Source: Lachnospiraceae bacterium (GTDB taxonomy: Bacteria; Bacillota; Clostridia; Lachnospirales; Lachnospiraceae). Taken from it: DNA of 64,000 bases. The number at the start of each line of letters is the position of its first letter. Position 1 is the stretch's first letter. The translations under genes were made by a program, and so were the position numbers. Shown piece by piece: positions 26,600 to 35,611 of this stretch. The notes under the pieces were generated by a model. That model made no database searches, was not told the origin of the DNA, and saw only the letters and a list, made by a program, of their open reading frames with translations. The stretch lies in the NCBI GenBank assembly GCA_902363675.1, contig CABJAV010000002.1, positions 311,583 to 375,582 of the forward strand, given 5' to 3'.

Positions 26600-27922
26600 A
26601 TGGGTTTGAAAACATTTAAAGGCGGCGTTCATCCTTATGAGGGAAAAGAACTCGCAAAGGATGCACCAATCAAAGAAGTTCTACCCAAGGGTGAATTGGT
26701 ATTTCCATTATCACAGCATATTGGAGCACCAGCTACCCCAATCGTTGCTGTAGGAGACACAGTGCTGAAGGGACAGAAGATTGCAGAAGCGGGCGGCTTT
26801 GTATCTTCACCAATTTATTCATCTGTATCTGGTACAGTAAAGAAAATTGAACCGCGGCGTGTTGCTGTAGGTGATATGGTCAACTCAATCGTAATTGAAA
26901 GCGATGGAGAATTTAATGAAGTCACTTATAACGCAGTTGATGATGTAACATCTCTGTCAAAGGAAGAAATCATCAACAAAGTCAAAGAGGCTGGCGTTGT
27001 AGGAATGGGTGGTGCAGGTTTCCCAACACATGTAAAACTGTCACCAAAGGAACCGGAAAAAATTGAATATATCATCGCAAACTGTGCAGAGTGTGAACCA
27101 TATCTGACTGCTGATTATCGTAGAATGATGGAGACACCGGAGCAGCTCGTTGCAGGAATGAAGATCATTCTTCAGCTGTTTGACAAAGCAAAGGGCGTAT
27201 TTGGCGTAGAAAATAATAAGCCGGACGCAATTGCAAAGTTGAAGGAACTTGTGAAAGATGAGCCGCGTATGGAAGTGTGCGAATTGATGACAAAGTATCC
27301 GCAAGGTGGTGAGCGACAGCTCATTTATGCAGTAACTGGCAGAGCAATTAACTCCAAGATGCTGCCGGCGGATGCAGGATGTATTGTAGATAATGTGGAA
27401 ACCATGATTGCTGTTTATAATGCAGTGAAGAATGGAATCTCTGTAATGAAACGTGTAGCAACTATCACGGGCGATGCGATTGCCAATCCTTCGAACTTCC
27501 TGTATAGCATGGGTACACCATATGAGCAGCTGGTAGAAGCTGCTGGTGGATTTAAGGTGCAGCCGGAGAAGATTATTTCCGGTGGACCAATGATGGGATT
27601 TGCCATGTTTGGACTGGATGTGCCGACAACAAAGACTTCTTCTTCCCTTCTTTGCCTTGGTAAAGATGCAGTGGCAGAATTTGAGCCTTTGGCATGTATC
27701 AACTGTGGACGATGTGTGGAAGCATGTCCGGAAAATCTGATTCCATCTCGACTTGCCAAATTTGGTAATAACGGATTGATGGCAGAGTTTGAAAAATGGC
27801 ACGGACTTGAATGCATTGAATGTGGCAGCTGCAGCTATGTATGTCCTTCCAGACGACAGGTAGCGCAGTCTGTTAAAACGATGAAAAAGTTAGTGCTTGC
27901 AGAAAAGAGAAAACAAAAATAA
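26600..27922 (+). CDS. rnfC: Rnf complex subunit C
   Basis: 440 residues. RnfC is the peripheral cytoplasmic subunit that interacts with NADH through a flavin and two [4Fe-4S] clusters. GMGGAGFPTHVKL is the flavin/NAD-site signature. The cluster motifs are CINCGRCVEACPENL and CIECGSCSYVCPSRR near the C-terminus. It opens the rnfCDGEAB operon, the same gene order as in Acetobacterium and many gut Clostridia, and rnfD begins 19 bases later. Confidence 0.97.
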   Translation: MGLKTFKGGVHPYEGKELAKDAPIKEVLPKGELVFPLSQHIGAPATPIVAVGDTVLKGQKIAEAGGFVSSPIYSSVSGTVKKIEPRRVAVGDMVNSIVIESDGEFNEVTYNAVDDVTSLSKEEIINKVKEAGVVGMGGAGFPTHVKLSPKEPEKIEYIIANCAECEPYLTADYRRMMETPEQLVAGMKIILQLFDKAKGVFGVENNKPDAIAKLKELVKDEPRMEVCELMTKYPQGGERQLIYAVTGRAINSKMLPADAGCIVDNVETMIAVYNAVKNGISVMKRVATITGDAIANPSNFLYSMGTPYEQLVEAAGGFKVQPEKIISGGPMMGFAMFGLDVPTTKTSSSLLCLGKDAVAEFEPLACINCGRCVEACPENLIPSRLAKFGNNGLMAEFEKWHGLECIECGSCSYVCPSRRQVAQSVKTMKKLVLAEKRKQK

Positions 27923-27941
27923 GAGAAAGAGGTGGATTATC

Positions 27942-28898
27942 GTGAGTGAAAAATATCAGGTTTCATCTTCACCACATGTACGTGCCAAAGATTCTACAAG
28001 CAGAGTGATGCTGTATGTACTTATTGCATTACTGCCGGCAAGTTTGTTTGGTATATATAACTTTGGATACAAAGCATTGGTATTAATTTTGGTTACCATT
28101 GCCAGCTGTATGGCTTCGGAATGGATCTTTGACAAGATTGTACACAAGAAAAACAGCCTTACCGATCTGAGTGCGGTCGTTACTGGTTTACTTCTAGCAT
28201 TGAACTTTCCGGTAAATCTCCCATGGTGGGAAGCAGTTATCGGAGGTGTTTTCGCAATCGTAATTGTAAAAATGCTGTTTGGCGGTCTGGGACAGAATTT
28301 CATGAACCCGGCCCTTGGCGGACGTTGTTTCCTTTTGATCGCATTTGCTGCAGATATGACAAACTTCAGCTGCAAACAGTATGAAGCATATTCTGGAGCA
28401 ACTCCACTTGGCATGATAAGAAATGAGGGACTTTCCTCTGTAAATCTTATGGATATGCTGACTGGAAAGATTCCTGGAACCATCGGAGAGACTTCCGTGA
28501 TCGCAATCTTAATTGGTGCAATTATTTTGATCCTTCTTGGCGTGATCAATTTAAGAATACCAGCTTCTTACATCATTACATTTGCAATCTTTATGTTTAT
28601 CTTTGGCGCACAGAGATTTGATATTACATACGTGGTTGCCCAGCTTTGCGGTGGTGGTCTGATGCTTGGTGCATTCTTTATGGCTACAGATTATGTCACC
28701 TCGCCAATCACACCAATGGGACAGATTGTTTTTGGTATCTGTTGTGGATTATTGACTGGTATTTTCCGTTGCTTTGGAGCCAATGCAGAAGGTGTTTCCT
28801 TTGCAATTATCTTGAGCAACCTTCTTGTACCATTGATTGAGAAAGTAACAATACCAAGAGCATTTGGAGTAGTAAAGGAGGCAAAGAAGAATGAATAA
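27942..28898 (+). CDS. rnfD: Rnf complex membrane subunit D
   Basis: 318 residues with about nine or ten membrane helices, carrying covalent FMN on the Thr of the SGAT motif (AYSGATPLGM). The start was set at GTG 27942, which follows AGAGGTGG. An in-frame ATG at 27897 lies inside rnfC and would add a highly charged leader. It overlaps rnfG by 8 bases. ApbE, encoded at 31679-32728, would attach the FMN. Confidence 0.96.
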   Translation: MSEKYQVSSSPHVRAKDSTSRVMLYVLIALLPASLFGIYNFGYKALVLILVTIASCMASEWIFDKIVHKKNSLTDLSAVVTGLLLALNFPVNLPWWEAVIGGVFAIVIVKMLFGGLGQNFMNPALGGRCFLLIAFAADMTNFSCKQYEAYSGATPLGMIRNEGLSSVNLMDMLTGKIPGTIGETSVIAILIGAIILILLGVINLRIPASYIITFAIFMFIFGAQRFDITYVVAQLCGGGLMLGAFFMATDYVTSPITPMGQIVFGICCGLLTGIFRCFGANAEGVSFAIILSNLLVPLIEKVTIPRAFGVVKEAKKNE

Positions 28899-29496
28899 AC
28901 AGATTGTACATGACGCTTTGATTTTGACCGCCTTTACACTGGTGATTGGTGTGATTTTAGGTGCTGTATACGGCATTACTAAGACACCAATTGATAAGGC
29001 AAATGAGCAGACAAAGAAAGAGGCCTATCAGGCAGTATTTAAGGATGCAGATGCATTTAATGAAAAAGAGTATGATGCAGATGAGGCTGACAAATTAGTC
29101 GCAGATGCAGGTTATGATGATACCATTGATGACGTGGAAGAAGCCGTTGACAAAGATGGTAATGCACTCGGATATGTAATCACGGTTACTGCAAAAGACG
29201 GAAGCCAGGGAAGCATTACGTTTTCTGTAGGAATTCAGAATGATGGAACTGTAAATGGCTACTCCATTACTGATATTTCTGAGACACCGGGTCTTGGTAT
29301 GAAAGCAGAGGAAGAAGATTTCTATAGTCAGTTCCAGAACAAAAAGGTTGATCAGTTTACAGTTGTAAAACAGAAACCATCATCCGATGATCAGATTGAG
29401 GCAATTACTGGTTCTACCATTACATCCAAGGCAATGGCAAATGGTTGTAACGCTGCAATTTATTACTTCCAGAATGCGTTAGGAGGTGCTCAGTAA
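28891..29496 (+). CDS. rnfG: Rnf complex subunit G, covalent flavoprotein
   Basis: 201 residues. One N-terminal membrane anchor (about residues 8-27) leads to an extracytoplasmic FMN-binding domain. The flavinylation motif is TGSTITSKA near residue 170, the TGA(T/S)xT-type site modified by ApbE. It links electron flow through the membrane in the Rnf ion pump. It overlaps rnfD by 8 bases and rnfE by 1 base, so translation is coupled. Confidence 0.96.
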   Translation: MNKQIVHDALILTAFTLVIGVILGAVYGITKTPIDKANEQTKKEAYQAVFKDADAFNEKEYDADEADKLVADAGYDDTIDDVEEAVDKDGNALGYVITVTAKDGSQGSITFSVGIQNDGTVNGYSITDISETPGLGMKAEEEDFYSQFQNKKVDQFTVVKQKPSSDDQIEAITGSTITSKAMANGCNAAIYYFQNALGGAQ

Positions 29497-30212
29497 TGAA
29501 CAAGTATGTTGAACGTTTATATAATGGTGTGATCAAAGAAAATCCTACCTTTGTACTGATGCTCGGTATGTGTCCGACACTGGCAGTTACATCATCCGCC
29601 GTCAACGGACTGGGTATGGGACTTTCTACATTGGTTGTACTTGTTTTTTCAAACCTTTTGATTTCACTTTTCCGTAAAGTGATTCCAAATGGTGTACGTA
29701 TGCCGGCTTACATCGTGATCGTTGCATCACTGGTTACCGTTGTACAGTTTCTTATGCAGGCATATCTGCCAAGTCTTTCCAAAGCACTTGGCGTATATAT
29801 TCCGCTTATTGTAGTTAACTGTATTATTCTTGGCCGTGCAGAAAGTTATGCATCAAAGAATGGTCCGGTTGAGTCTATTTTCGATGGAATCGGTATGGGA
29901 CTTGGATTTACCATGGGACTAACCATTATTGGTCTGATTCGTGAAATCCTTGGCGCAGGAACATTTTTCGGACTTCCGTTCCTGTCTGCAATCAAGGGAT
30001 TTACGCCAATCACCATTTTCATTATGGCACCTGGTGCATTCCTTGTACTGGCATTCCTTGTAGCCGGAATGAATATCATTCGTAAAAAGATGGAAGCAAA
30101 AGGCAAGCCTCTTGCAGAGCCGGCAGGCTGTCTGTCCGGTGATTGTGCACACTGTGGTCAGTCTGCAATGTGTACCGGTAAGGCTGCAGCTTCTGAAAAA
30201 GAACAGGCATAA
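29496..30212 (+). CDS. rnfE: Rnf complex membrane subunit E with Cys-rich C-terminus
   Basis: 238 residues. Six membrane helices of the RnfA/E fold, with internal cysteines in LGMCPTLAVT and VVNCIILGRAESYA. These are the positions that hold a membrane [2Fe-2S] cluster with RnfA. After the last helix a charged stretch is followed by a tail with C-x4-C-x2-C-x5-C (GCLSGDCAHCGQSAMC). RnfE/RsxE of proteobacteria lacks such a tail as far as I recall. Its arrangement suggests a metal or Fe-S site on the cytoplasmic side. Confidence 0.95.
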   Translation: MNKYVERLYNGVIKENPTFVLMLGMCPTLAVTSSAVNGLGMGLSTLVVLVFSNLLISLFRKVIPNGVRMPAYIVIVASLVTVVQFLMQAYLPSLSKALGVYIPLIVVNCIILGRAESYASKNGPVESIFDGIGMGLGFTMGLTIIGLIREILGAGTFFGLPFLSAIKGFTPITIFIMAPGAFLVLAFLVAGMNIIRKKMEAKGKPLAEPAGCLSGDCAHCGQSAMCTGKAAASEKEQA

Positions 30213-30227
30213 GGGAGGAGAGAGTCG

Positions 30228-30833
30228 ATGAGTACATTAGCTGAACTGGTTTTGATTGCGGTTGGATCTGCAATTGTAAACAACGTAGTATTAAGTCAGT
30301 TCCTCGGCATTTGCCCGTTCCTTGGAGTTTCCAAGAAGACGGAGACAGCTGCTGGTATGGGTGGAGCGGTAATCTTTGTTATTACGATATCTTCTTTCAT
30401 TACCGGACTGATCTATAAATTCATTCTTGCCAATCCGTTCCTTGTTTCAAAGGGAATTGATCTGACATATTTGAAAACAATTGTATTTATTTTAGTTATT
30501 GCAGCATTGGTACAGTTCGTTGAGATGTTCCTGAAAAAGAAAATGCCGGCACTGTATCAGTCACTTGGTGTGTATCTTCCATTGATCACAACCAACTGTG
30601 CCGTACTTGGTGTGGCTTTGAACTGTGTAACTTATGATTACAATCTGTTAGAGAGTGTAGTATATGGATTTTCTACTGCAGTGGGATTCTTTATCGCAAT
30701 CGTACTGATGGCAGGAATTCGTGAGAAAATTGAATATAATGACATCCCTAAGACATTCAGAGGTACTGCAATTGTATTGATTACAGCCTGCCTGATGTCC
30801 ATCGCATTTATGGGATTCTCAGGAATGATTTAG
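30228..30833 (+). CDS. rnfA: Rnf complex membrane subunit A
   Basis: 201 residues, six membrane helices. RnfA and RnfE are inverted-topology paralogues forming the membrane core. Conserved cysteines are in FLGICPFLGVSKK and LITTNCAVLGVALN. GGGAGGAGA-like purines precede the ATG at 30228. It is followed after 12 bases by rnfB. Confidence 0.97.
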   Translation: MSTLAELVLIAVGSAIVNNVVLSQFLGICPFLGVSKKTETAAGMGGAVIFVITISSFITGLIYKFILANPFLVSKGIDLTYLKTIVFILVIAALVQFVEMFLKKKMPALYQSLGVYLPLITTNCAVLGVALNCVTYDYNLLESVVYGFSTAVGFFIAIVLMAGIREKIEYNDIPKTFRGTAIVLITACLMSIAFMGFSGMI

Positions 30834-30845
30834 GAGGAAAAGAAT

Positions 30846-31634
30846 ATGCTTACTGGAATTATTGTCGCAGCTCTTGTTGTAGGCTGTGTTGGAATTATTC
30901 TTGGATTTTTCCTCGGCATTTCCGGAGAAAAATTCAAAGTTGAGGTAGACCCGAGAGAAGAAGCAATTCTTGAAGTTCTGCCTGGAAATAACTGTGGTGG
31001 TTGTGGATACGCCGGATGTTCCGGACTTGCAGCTGCGATTGCAAAGGGAGAAGCACCGGTAGGACAGTGTCCGGTAGGTGGCGATCCGGTAGCAGCAAAA
31101 GTCGGAGAAATCATGGGAGTTTCTGCAGGTGCTTCTGTTAAGAAAGTCGCATTTGTAAAATGCGCAGGAACCTGTGAAAAAGCAAAACAGGATTATGATT
31201 ATACAGGTCTGGAAGATTGTGCAGCAATGGCATTTGTTCCAAACGGTGGATCAAAATCATGTAATTATGGCTGTCTTGGATTTGGAAGCTGTGTAAAGGC
31301 TTGCCCGTTTGACGCAATCCATATAGTCGATGGAATTGCAAAAGTAGATGAGAAAGTCTGCAAGGCTTGTGGAAAGTGCGTGTCTGCATGTCCGAAGCAC
31401 CTGATTGAGCTTGTGCCTTATGAGGCAATGCATCTTGTGCAGTGCAGTTCCAAGGATAAAGGAAAAGCGGTTATGGATGCCTGCTCTGTAGGATGTATCG
31501 GATGTCATCTGTGTGAGAAGAATTGTCCATCAGATGCCATTCATGTAATTGACAACGTGGCATACATTGATCAGGAGAAATGTACAGGTTGCGGAATCTG
31601 TGCAGAGAAATGTCCGAAGAAGATTATTTTATAA
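30846..31634 (+). CDS. rnfB: Rnf complex ferredoxin-type subunit B
   Basis: 262 residues. An N-terminal membrane helix precedes the Cys-rich cluster motif NNCGGCGYAGCSG. Two pairs of ferredoxin motifs follow (CKACGKCVSACPK, CTGCGICAEKCPK and relatives). RnfB accepts electrons from reduced ferredoxin. It is last in the operon and is followed by a bidirectional terminator shared with apbE. Confidence 0.97.
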   Translation: MLTGIIVAALVVGCVGIILGFFLGISGEKFKVEVDPREEAILEVLPGNNCGGCGYAGCSGLAAAIAKGEAPVGQCPVGGDPVAAKVGEIMGVSAGASVKKVAFVKCAGTCEKAKQDYDYTGLEDCAAMAFVPNGGSKSCNYGCLGFGSCVKACPFDAIHIVDGIAKVDEKVCKACGKCVSACPKHLIELVPYEAMHLVQCSSKDKGKAVMDACSVGCIGCHLCEKNCPSDAIHVIDNVAYIDQEKCTGCGICAEKCPKKIIL

Positions 31635-31642
31635 GTAATACA

Positions 31643-31681
31643 AAAAATGCAGGAGTGAAATACATCACTCCTGTATTTTTA
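31643..31681. terminator. Bidirectional terminator between rnfB and apbE
   Basis: TGCAGGAGTGA (31648-31658) pairs with TCACTCCTGTA (31665-31675), extended by five A-T pairs on each side. This gives a T-run on both strands. It touches the apbE stop codon. Confidence 0.9.
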
Positions 31682-32728
31682 TTGCTCAAACTGAATGGAT
31701 TTACCGATGCCGGAACTGTAGTGGATTTCGCCATCGTCTGTCACAAAGATGGCTTCCACATTGTCCGTATCCTCGATTAACTGCATTCCGTCTGTAAGAC
31801 CAAGGGCAAAGCAGGTGGTACTTAAGGCATCGCCGTCCATGGAACTTTGACTGATAATGGTAACCTGATACAGATTATTTTCAATGGGATAACCGTTTTC
31901 AGTGCTTAACAGATGATGGTATATTTTCCCGTTTACCCGATAGTAGCGCTCATAAATGCCGGAAGATACCACGGATGCATCTGGAACTTTTACAATACCA
32001 AGGCTGGCGCCGCTCTCTGCAAAAGGCTTTTGCACACCGATACTGTAAGTATCCCCATTTTCTTTTTTTCCTAAAGTGAGAACATTTCCTCCGAGATTGA
32101 TGATACCTTCCGAGATCCCTTCTTTCTGTAAATAGGCTTTCATCTGATCTGCAATGTAGCCCTTGGCGATACCACCCAAATCGAGTTTGGCCTGTGGGTC
32201 CAAAATACGGACATCATTTCCTTTGATTTCAATATTCTTGTAGTTGACGTGAGAGAGGGCTTCTGCAATTTCATCTTTGGATGGAAGAACGGATGCATCG
32301 ACTTCGTTGTCTTCACTTTTGGCATTTTCTGCAATGAAAGAAATATTCCACAAATCCGATAATCCACCGATTGTAATATCAAATTTCCCGTTGCTGAGGT
32401 CTCCGTAAGATATGCCGGCTTTTATCAGCGTGAGTGTTTCGTCACTGACGGTCACATAAGAACCTTTTGCCGCATTGATTTTGGAAATTTCACTGTCTTC
32501 GATGGTGTTTGACAGTAGATGTTCGTAGCGGTCAGCAAGCGAGAAACACTCATCGATATAGCTTTCGTCCGAAGTCCCATAGAGAGTAACGTTAATGACA
32601 GTATCAAAATAGAAACCGGTCTTGGAGACTTTTTGTTCTTCTGCCTGGCATCCCTGCAAGGATGGTATGAACACTCCACAGAGCAGAAGCAAGGCAAAAA
32701 AGCGCAGACATTTCATATGTAGTTTCAT
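31679..32728 (-). CDS. apbE: FAD:protein FMN transferase, lipoprotein ApbE
   Basis: 349 residues with a lipoprotein signal (LQGC lipobox, Cys27), so it acts outside the membrane. ApbE uses FAD to attach FMN covalently to Thr/Ser of target motifs. Family features are AKLDLGGIAKGYIAD and SIGVQKP, with DGDALSTTCFALG as the metal/FAD site. It is convergent with the rnf operon, whose RnfD and RnfG are its expected substrates. A GAAAGGAT site lies 8 bases before the ATG at 32728. A second in-frame ATG four codons later is possible. Confidence 0.95.
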   Translation of the reverse strand: MKLHMKCLRFFALLLLCGVFIPSLQGCQAEEQKVSKTGFYFDTVINVTLYGTSDESYIDECFSLADRYEHLLSNTIEDSEISKINAAKGSYVTVSDETLTLIKAGISYGDLSNGKFDITIGGLSDLWNISFIAENAKSEDNEVDASVLPSKDEIAEALSHVNYKNIEIKGNDVRILDPQAKLDLGGIAKGYIADQMKAYLQKEGISEGIINLGGNVLTLGKKENGDTYSIGVQKPFAESGASLGIVKVPDASVVSSGIYERYYRVNGKIYHHLLSTENGYPIENNLYQVTIISQSSMDGDALSTTCFALGLTDGMQLIEDTDNVEAIFVTDDGEIHYSSGIGKSIQFEQ

Positions 32729-32866
32729 AATGATTATCCTTTCTGTTTTATAACTATTCCAAACATCATAGTTAGTCTTTCAAAAAACATATCTATGATA
32801 GCGCATATTGATAGTGGGAACAAGATAAGAAATGAAGAATATCGTGCAAATTGTTACAATTTATAT

Positions 32867-32872
32867 TATAAT
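32867..32872 (+). promoter_or_regulatory. Candidate -10 element of the diacylglycerol kinase gene
   Basis: A perfect TATAAT with a poor -35 (GTGCAA at 32844-32849, 17-base spacing). The apbE start faces away, so the 201-base gap 32729-32929 must hold divergent promoters. None is clear on the minus strand. Confidence 0.4.
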
Positions 32873-32929
32873 GGGTTAGGCGTAAATTATAAATAATTAT
32901 AAAAATAAACAAAGGTATCTGAACATAAG

Positions 32930-33883
32930 ATGAGCAAATTATATTTTATTGTAAATACGAATGCAAAAACGGGAAATGCAAATCAGGTATGGAGACAGGT
33001 ATATGATTTTCTCAGGCAGAAACATATCCCATATGAAGCTTATGAAACAAAATATGTGGGACATGCAATGGTTCTTGCAAGAGAATTGTCAAAAAAGCAG
33101 GAGAAAGCAGTGTATTTGATTGCTGTGGGTGGCGATGGCACCGTCAACGAGGTCCTCAATGGAATTACAGACTTTCAAAAAGTCCGGCTTGGTGTGATCG
33201 CCAGTGGATCAGGGAATGACTTTGGAAAAGGTATGGGAATTCCAACAGACCCGATTGTGTGCATGAGACAGATTTTAAAGTGTATTCGACGGGAAAATCA
33301 TGGAATTCCGATAAAGAAAACCGATCTTGGACAGGTGACCTGGGAGAATGGAAAGAAGCACCGGATCTTTGGAATCAGTGCAGGCGTAGGCCTCGATGCA
33401 ATTGTCTGTAAGAAAGCACTGCATTCAAACTGCAAAAAGTTTTTGAACAGGATTCATCTCGGAAAGCTTACCTACCTCGTATTGACAGTACAGTCGCTTT
33501 TTACGATGGATACTGCAGAGGCAGTTGTAGAATGTGGCGATAACCATAAAATTTACCGATTACATAAAACAATCTTTGCGGTGGCTATGAATCTTCAGGC
33601 AGAGGGCGGTGGAATTCCGATGGCACCGCATGCTTCCTGTACAGACGGAATGCTTTCGTTAAGCAGTGCACATGGGATTCCAAAAGCGATTACCTTTTTT
33701 TGCCTACCGTTTTTAGTAGCTGCAAAACATGAAAAAATCAGGGGATTTACTACAATTGAGTCTCCGGTGATTCGCGTGCATACCAGTAAGCCGGTCGTGC
33801 TTCATGCGGATGGGGAATACTGTGGAGATGTTAGAAATGTAGAATTTACCTGCCTTTCCGAAAAATTACAGCTTTTGAAATAA
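32930..33883 (+). CDS. Diacylglycerol/lipid kinase family protein
   Basis: 317 residues, DAGK/LCB5 fold. The ATP-binding GGDGTVNEVLNGI and SGSGNDFGKGMGIP motifs are intact, and the C-terminal DGEYCGDV segment contributes the catalytic Asp. It should phosphorylate diacylglycerol or another lipid at the membrane, recycling DAG from lipoteichoic acid or other wall polymer synthesis. No clear ribosome site is visible. It precedes proB by about 100 bases and is probably a separate unit. Confidence 0.9.
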   Translation: MSKLYFIVNTNAKTGNANQVWRQVYDFLRQKHIPYEAYETKYVGHAMVLARELSKKQEKAVYLIAVGGDGTVNEVLNGITDFQKVRLGVIASGSGNDFGKGMGIPTDPIVCMRQILKCIRRENHGIPIKKTDLGQVTWENGKKHRIFGISAGVGLDAIVCKKALHSNCKKFLNRIHLGKLTYLVLTVQSLFTMDTAEAVVECGDNHKIYRLHKTIFAVAMNLQAEGGGIPMAPHASCTDGMLSLSSAHGIPKAITFFCLPFLVAAKHEKIRGFTTIESPVIRVHTSKPVVLHADGEYCGDVRNVEFTCLSEKLQLLK

Positions 33884-33988
33884 ATATAACTGTGCATTTC
33901 CTTTTGTATTTTATGCAAAGATATGGTAGAGTATAACGAGGTTGAATAATGTGAATGAAATGGCTGATGTTCAAGAGAGGATATGAAA

Positions 33989-34828
33989 ATGAGTAATAAA
34001 TCAAAATATAAGAGAGTTGTGATAAAAATTGGTTCCTCATCCCTGACACATTCGGAGACGGGGAAGCTGAATTTTGTTAAGATTGAGCATCTGGTTCGGG
34101 AACTGAGTGACCTGCATAATCAGGGAATTGACGTTTGTCTGGTAAGTTCCGGTGCGATTGCAGTGGGTCGGGCGGCTATGGGAATCAAAGAACGTCCGTC
34201 AGATATTTCGACGAAACAGGCATGTGCTGCGGTTGGTCAGGCGAAGCTGATGATGGTGTATCAGAAGCTTTTTGCAGAATACAATCAGACTGCAGGTCAG
34301 ATACTTATGACAAAGAATACCATGGTAAATCCGGTATCCCGGGAAAATGCCAAAAATACTTTTGATGAATTGTTCCATTTGCGTGTGATTCCGGTTGTAA
34401 ATGAAAATGATACGGTCAGTACATATGAAATGCAGTTCGGTGATAATGATACACTGTCTGCACTTGTGGCATCCATTGTTGGGGCGGATCTGCTGATTTT
34501 GCTTTCGGATATTGATGGCCTTTACACGGATGATCCGCATAACAATCCCGATGCAAAACTTCTCGATGTCGTGGATTCTATCGATGAACAGATTTATGAG
34601 ATGGCAAAGGATTCTACAGGAAGTAATGTGGGAACCGGTGGTATGGCTACGAAACTTGCGGCAGCGAAGATTGCAACGTTCTCTGGTACGGATATGATTA
34701 TCGCTAATGGAAAAGACGTAAGAATTTTACAGGATATCTTTCGGGATGATTATGTGGGAACGCTGTTTACCGCAAATGAGAATCCGAATTTTAATGTTGC
34801 AACATATGTTATGGAGACAATAGGATAA
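33989..34828 (+). CDS. proB: Glutamate 5-kinase, short form without PUA domain
   Basis: 279 residues. First enzyme of proline synthesis. The amino-acid-kinase motifs KIGSSSL, SSGAIAVG, NENDTVS and GTGGMATKLAAAKIA are present. The C-terminal PUA domain of the 367-residue E. coli enzyme is absent, a common form in Firmicutes. The start at 33989 was preferred to ATG 33983 because GAGAGG (33975-33980) gives 8-base spacing. Its stop overlaps the next gene by one base. Confidence 0.95.
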   Translation: MSNKSKYKRVVIKIGSSSLTHSETGKLNFVKIEHLVRELSDLHNQGIDVCLVSSGAIAVGRAAMGIKERPSDISTKQACAAVGQAKLMMVYQKLFAEYNQTAGQILMTKNTMVNPVSRENAKNTFDELFHLRVIPVVNENDTVSTYEMQFGDNDTLSALVASIVGADLLILLSDIDGLYTDDPHNNPDAKLLDVVDSIDEQIYEMAKDSTGSNVGTGGMATKLAAAKIATFSGTDMIIANGKDVRILQDIFRDDYVGTLFTANENPNFNVATYVMETIG

Positions 34829-35052
34829 TGAATCAGGAAAAAATTGAAAGAATTAATGCGTTATATCGCAAATCAAAAGCAGAAGGACTGACAGAAGAGG
34901 AAAAGAAAGAGCAGGATCTTTTACGAAAAGAGTATATTGCTTCTGTAAAAAGTAATCTTCGAAATCAGTTAAATAACATTGATGTGATCAATGAAAAGGG
35001 CAAAGTGGAGAATCTTGGAGAAAAATATGGAAACAAAGGCGCAACTTCGTAA
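34828..35052 (+). CDS. DUF896 (YnzC/UPF0291) small protein
   Basis: 74 residues. The whole protein matches the DUF896 family: INALYRKSKAEGLTEEEKKEQ is followed by LRKEYI and a basic LRNQLNNI helix. Members are small two-helix proteins; YnzC in B. subtilis lies in the SOS-induced yneA operon, but no function is established. It is translationally coupled to proB (1-base overlap) and overlaps the cyclo-ligase gene by 26 bases, so it is embedded in the proline operon. Confidence 0.88.
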   Translation: MNQEKIERINALYRKSKAEGLTEEEKKEQDLLRKEYIASVKSNLRNQLNNIDVINEKGKVENLGEKYGNKGATS

Positions 35053-35584
35053 ACGAATGAAGGCAATCAGGGATGGAATCTCTCCCATATTGCGTCAAAG
35101 AAAAAACGAACAGATCATGAATGCTTTGCTTAGAGAGGATTGGTATGCGGATGCCAAAATTATATGTGTGTATGCAGCAATCGCAAGCGAAGTGGATCTG
35201 TGTAACTTTTGTCAGAGAGCATGGAACGATAGCAAAAAGCTATACTTTCCGAAAGTCTTTGGAGAAGAGATGGAGTTCTATGAAGTCGATGATTTTACCT
35301 GTTTAAAAGAAGGATGTTTTCATGTCATGGAGCCGGATCTGGAAAATTACGATCTGAAAAAGTACGAAGATCAGACAGAACCGGTACATATACTTGTACC
35401 GGGAGTTGCTTTTTCAGAAGTCGGTTGCCGGCTTGGATACGGGAAAGGCTATTATGACAGATATCTGTCAATGCATCCGTCACTCATACCAATCGGAATC
35501 TGTTATTCGGAACAAAGAGAGCCGGAGATTCCAACAGATATTTATGATATGCGGATGACAAAATTAATTACAGATGAGCAGTAA
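35027..35584 (+). CDS. 5-formyltetrahydrofolate cyclo-ligase
   Basis: 185 residues. It converts 5-formyl-THF to 5,10-methenyl-THF with ATP. Motifs: LRKRMKAIRDGISP at the N-terminus, and LVPGVAFSEVGCRLGYGKGYYDRYL (the substrate and phosphate loop) near residue 130. The start at 35027 gives the conserved METKAQLRKRM N-terminus with TTGGAG 7 bases ahead; the longer frame from 34991 lies inside the DUF896 gene. It overlaps that gene by 26 bases and precedes proA by 27. Confidence 0.94.
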   Translation: METKAQLRKRMKAIRDGISPILRQRKNEQIMNALLREDWYADAKIICVYAAIASEVDLCNFCQRAWNDSKKLYFPKVFGEEMEFYEVDDFTCLKEGCFHVMEPDLENYDLKKYEDQTEPVHILVPGVAFSEVGCRLGYGKGYYDRYLSMHPSLIPIGICYSEQREPEIPTDIYDMRMTKLITDEQ

Positions 35585-35611
35585 AGAGGGTTATATAATA
35601 GGAGGATTATA

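Noticed and set aside
27041..27802. 253-codon minus-strand frame
   Set aside because: Antisense to rnfC, whose cluster motifs and flavin site are intact; Cys/His-rich composition comes from the opposite strand.
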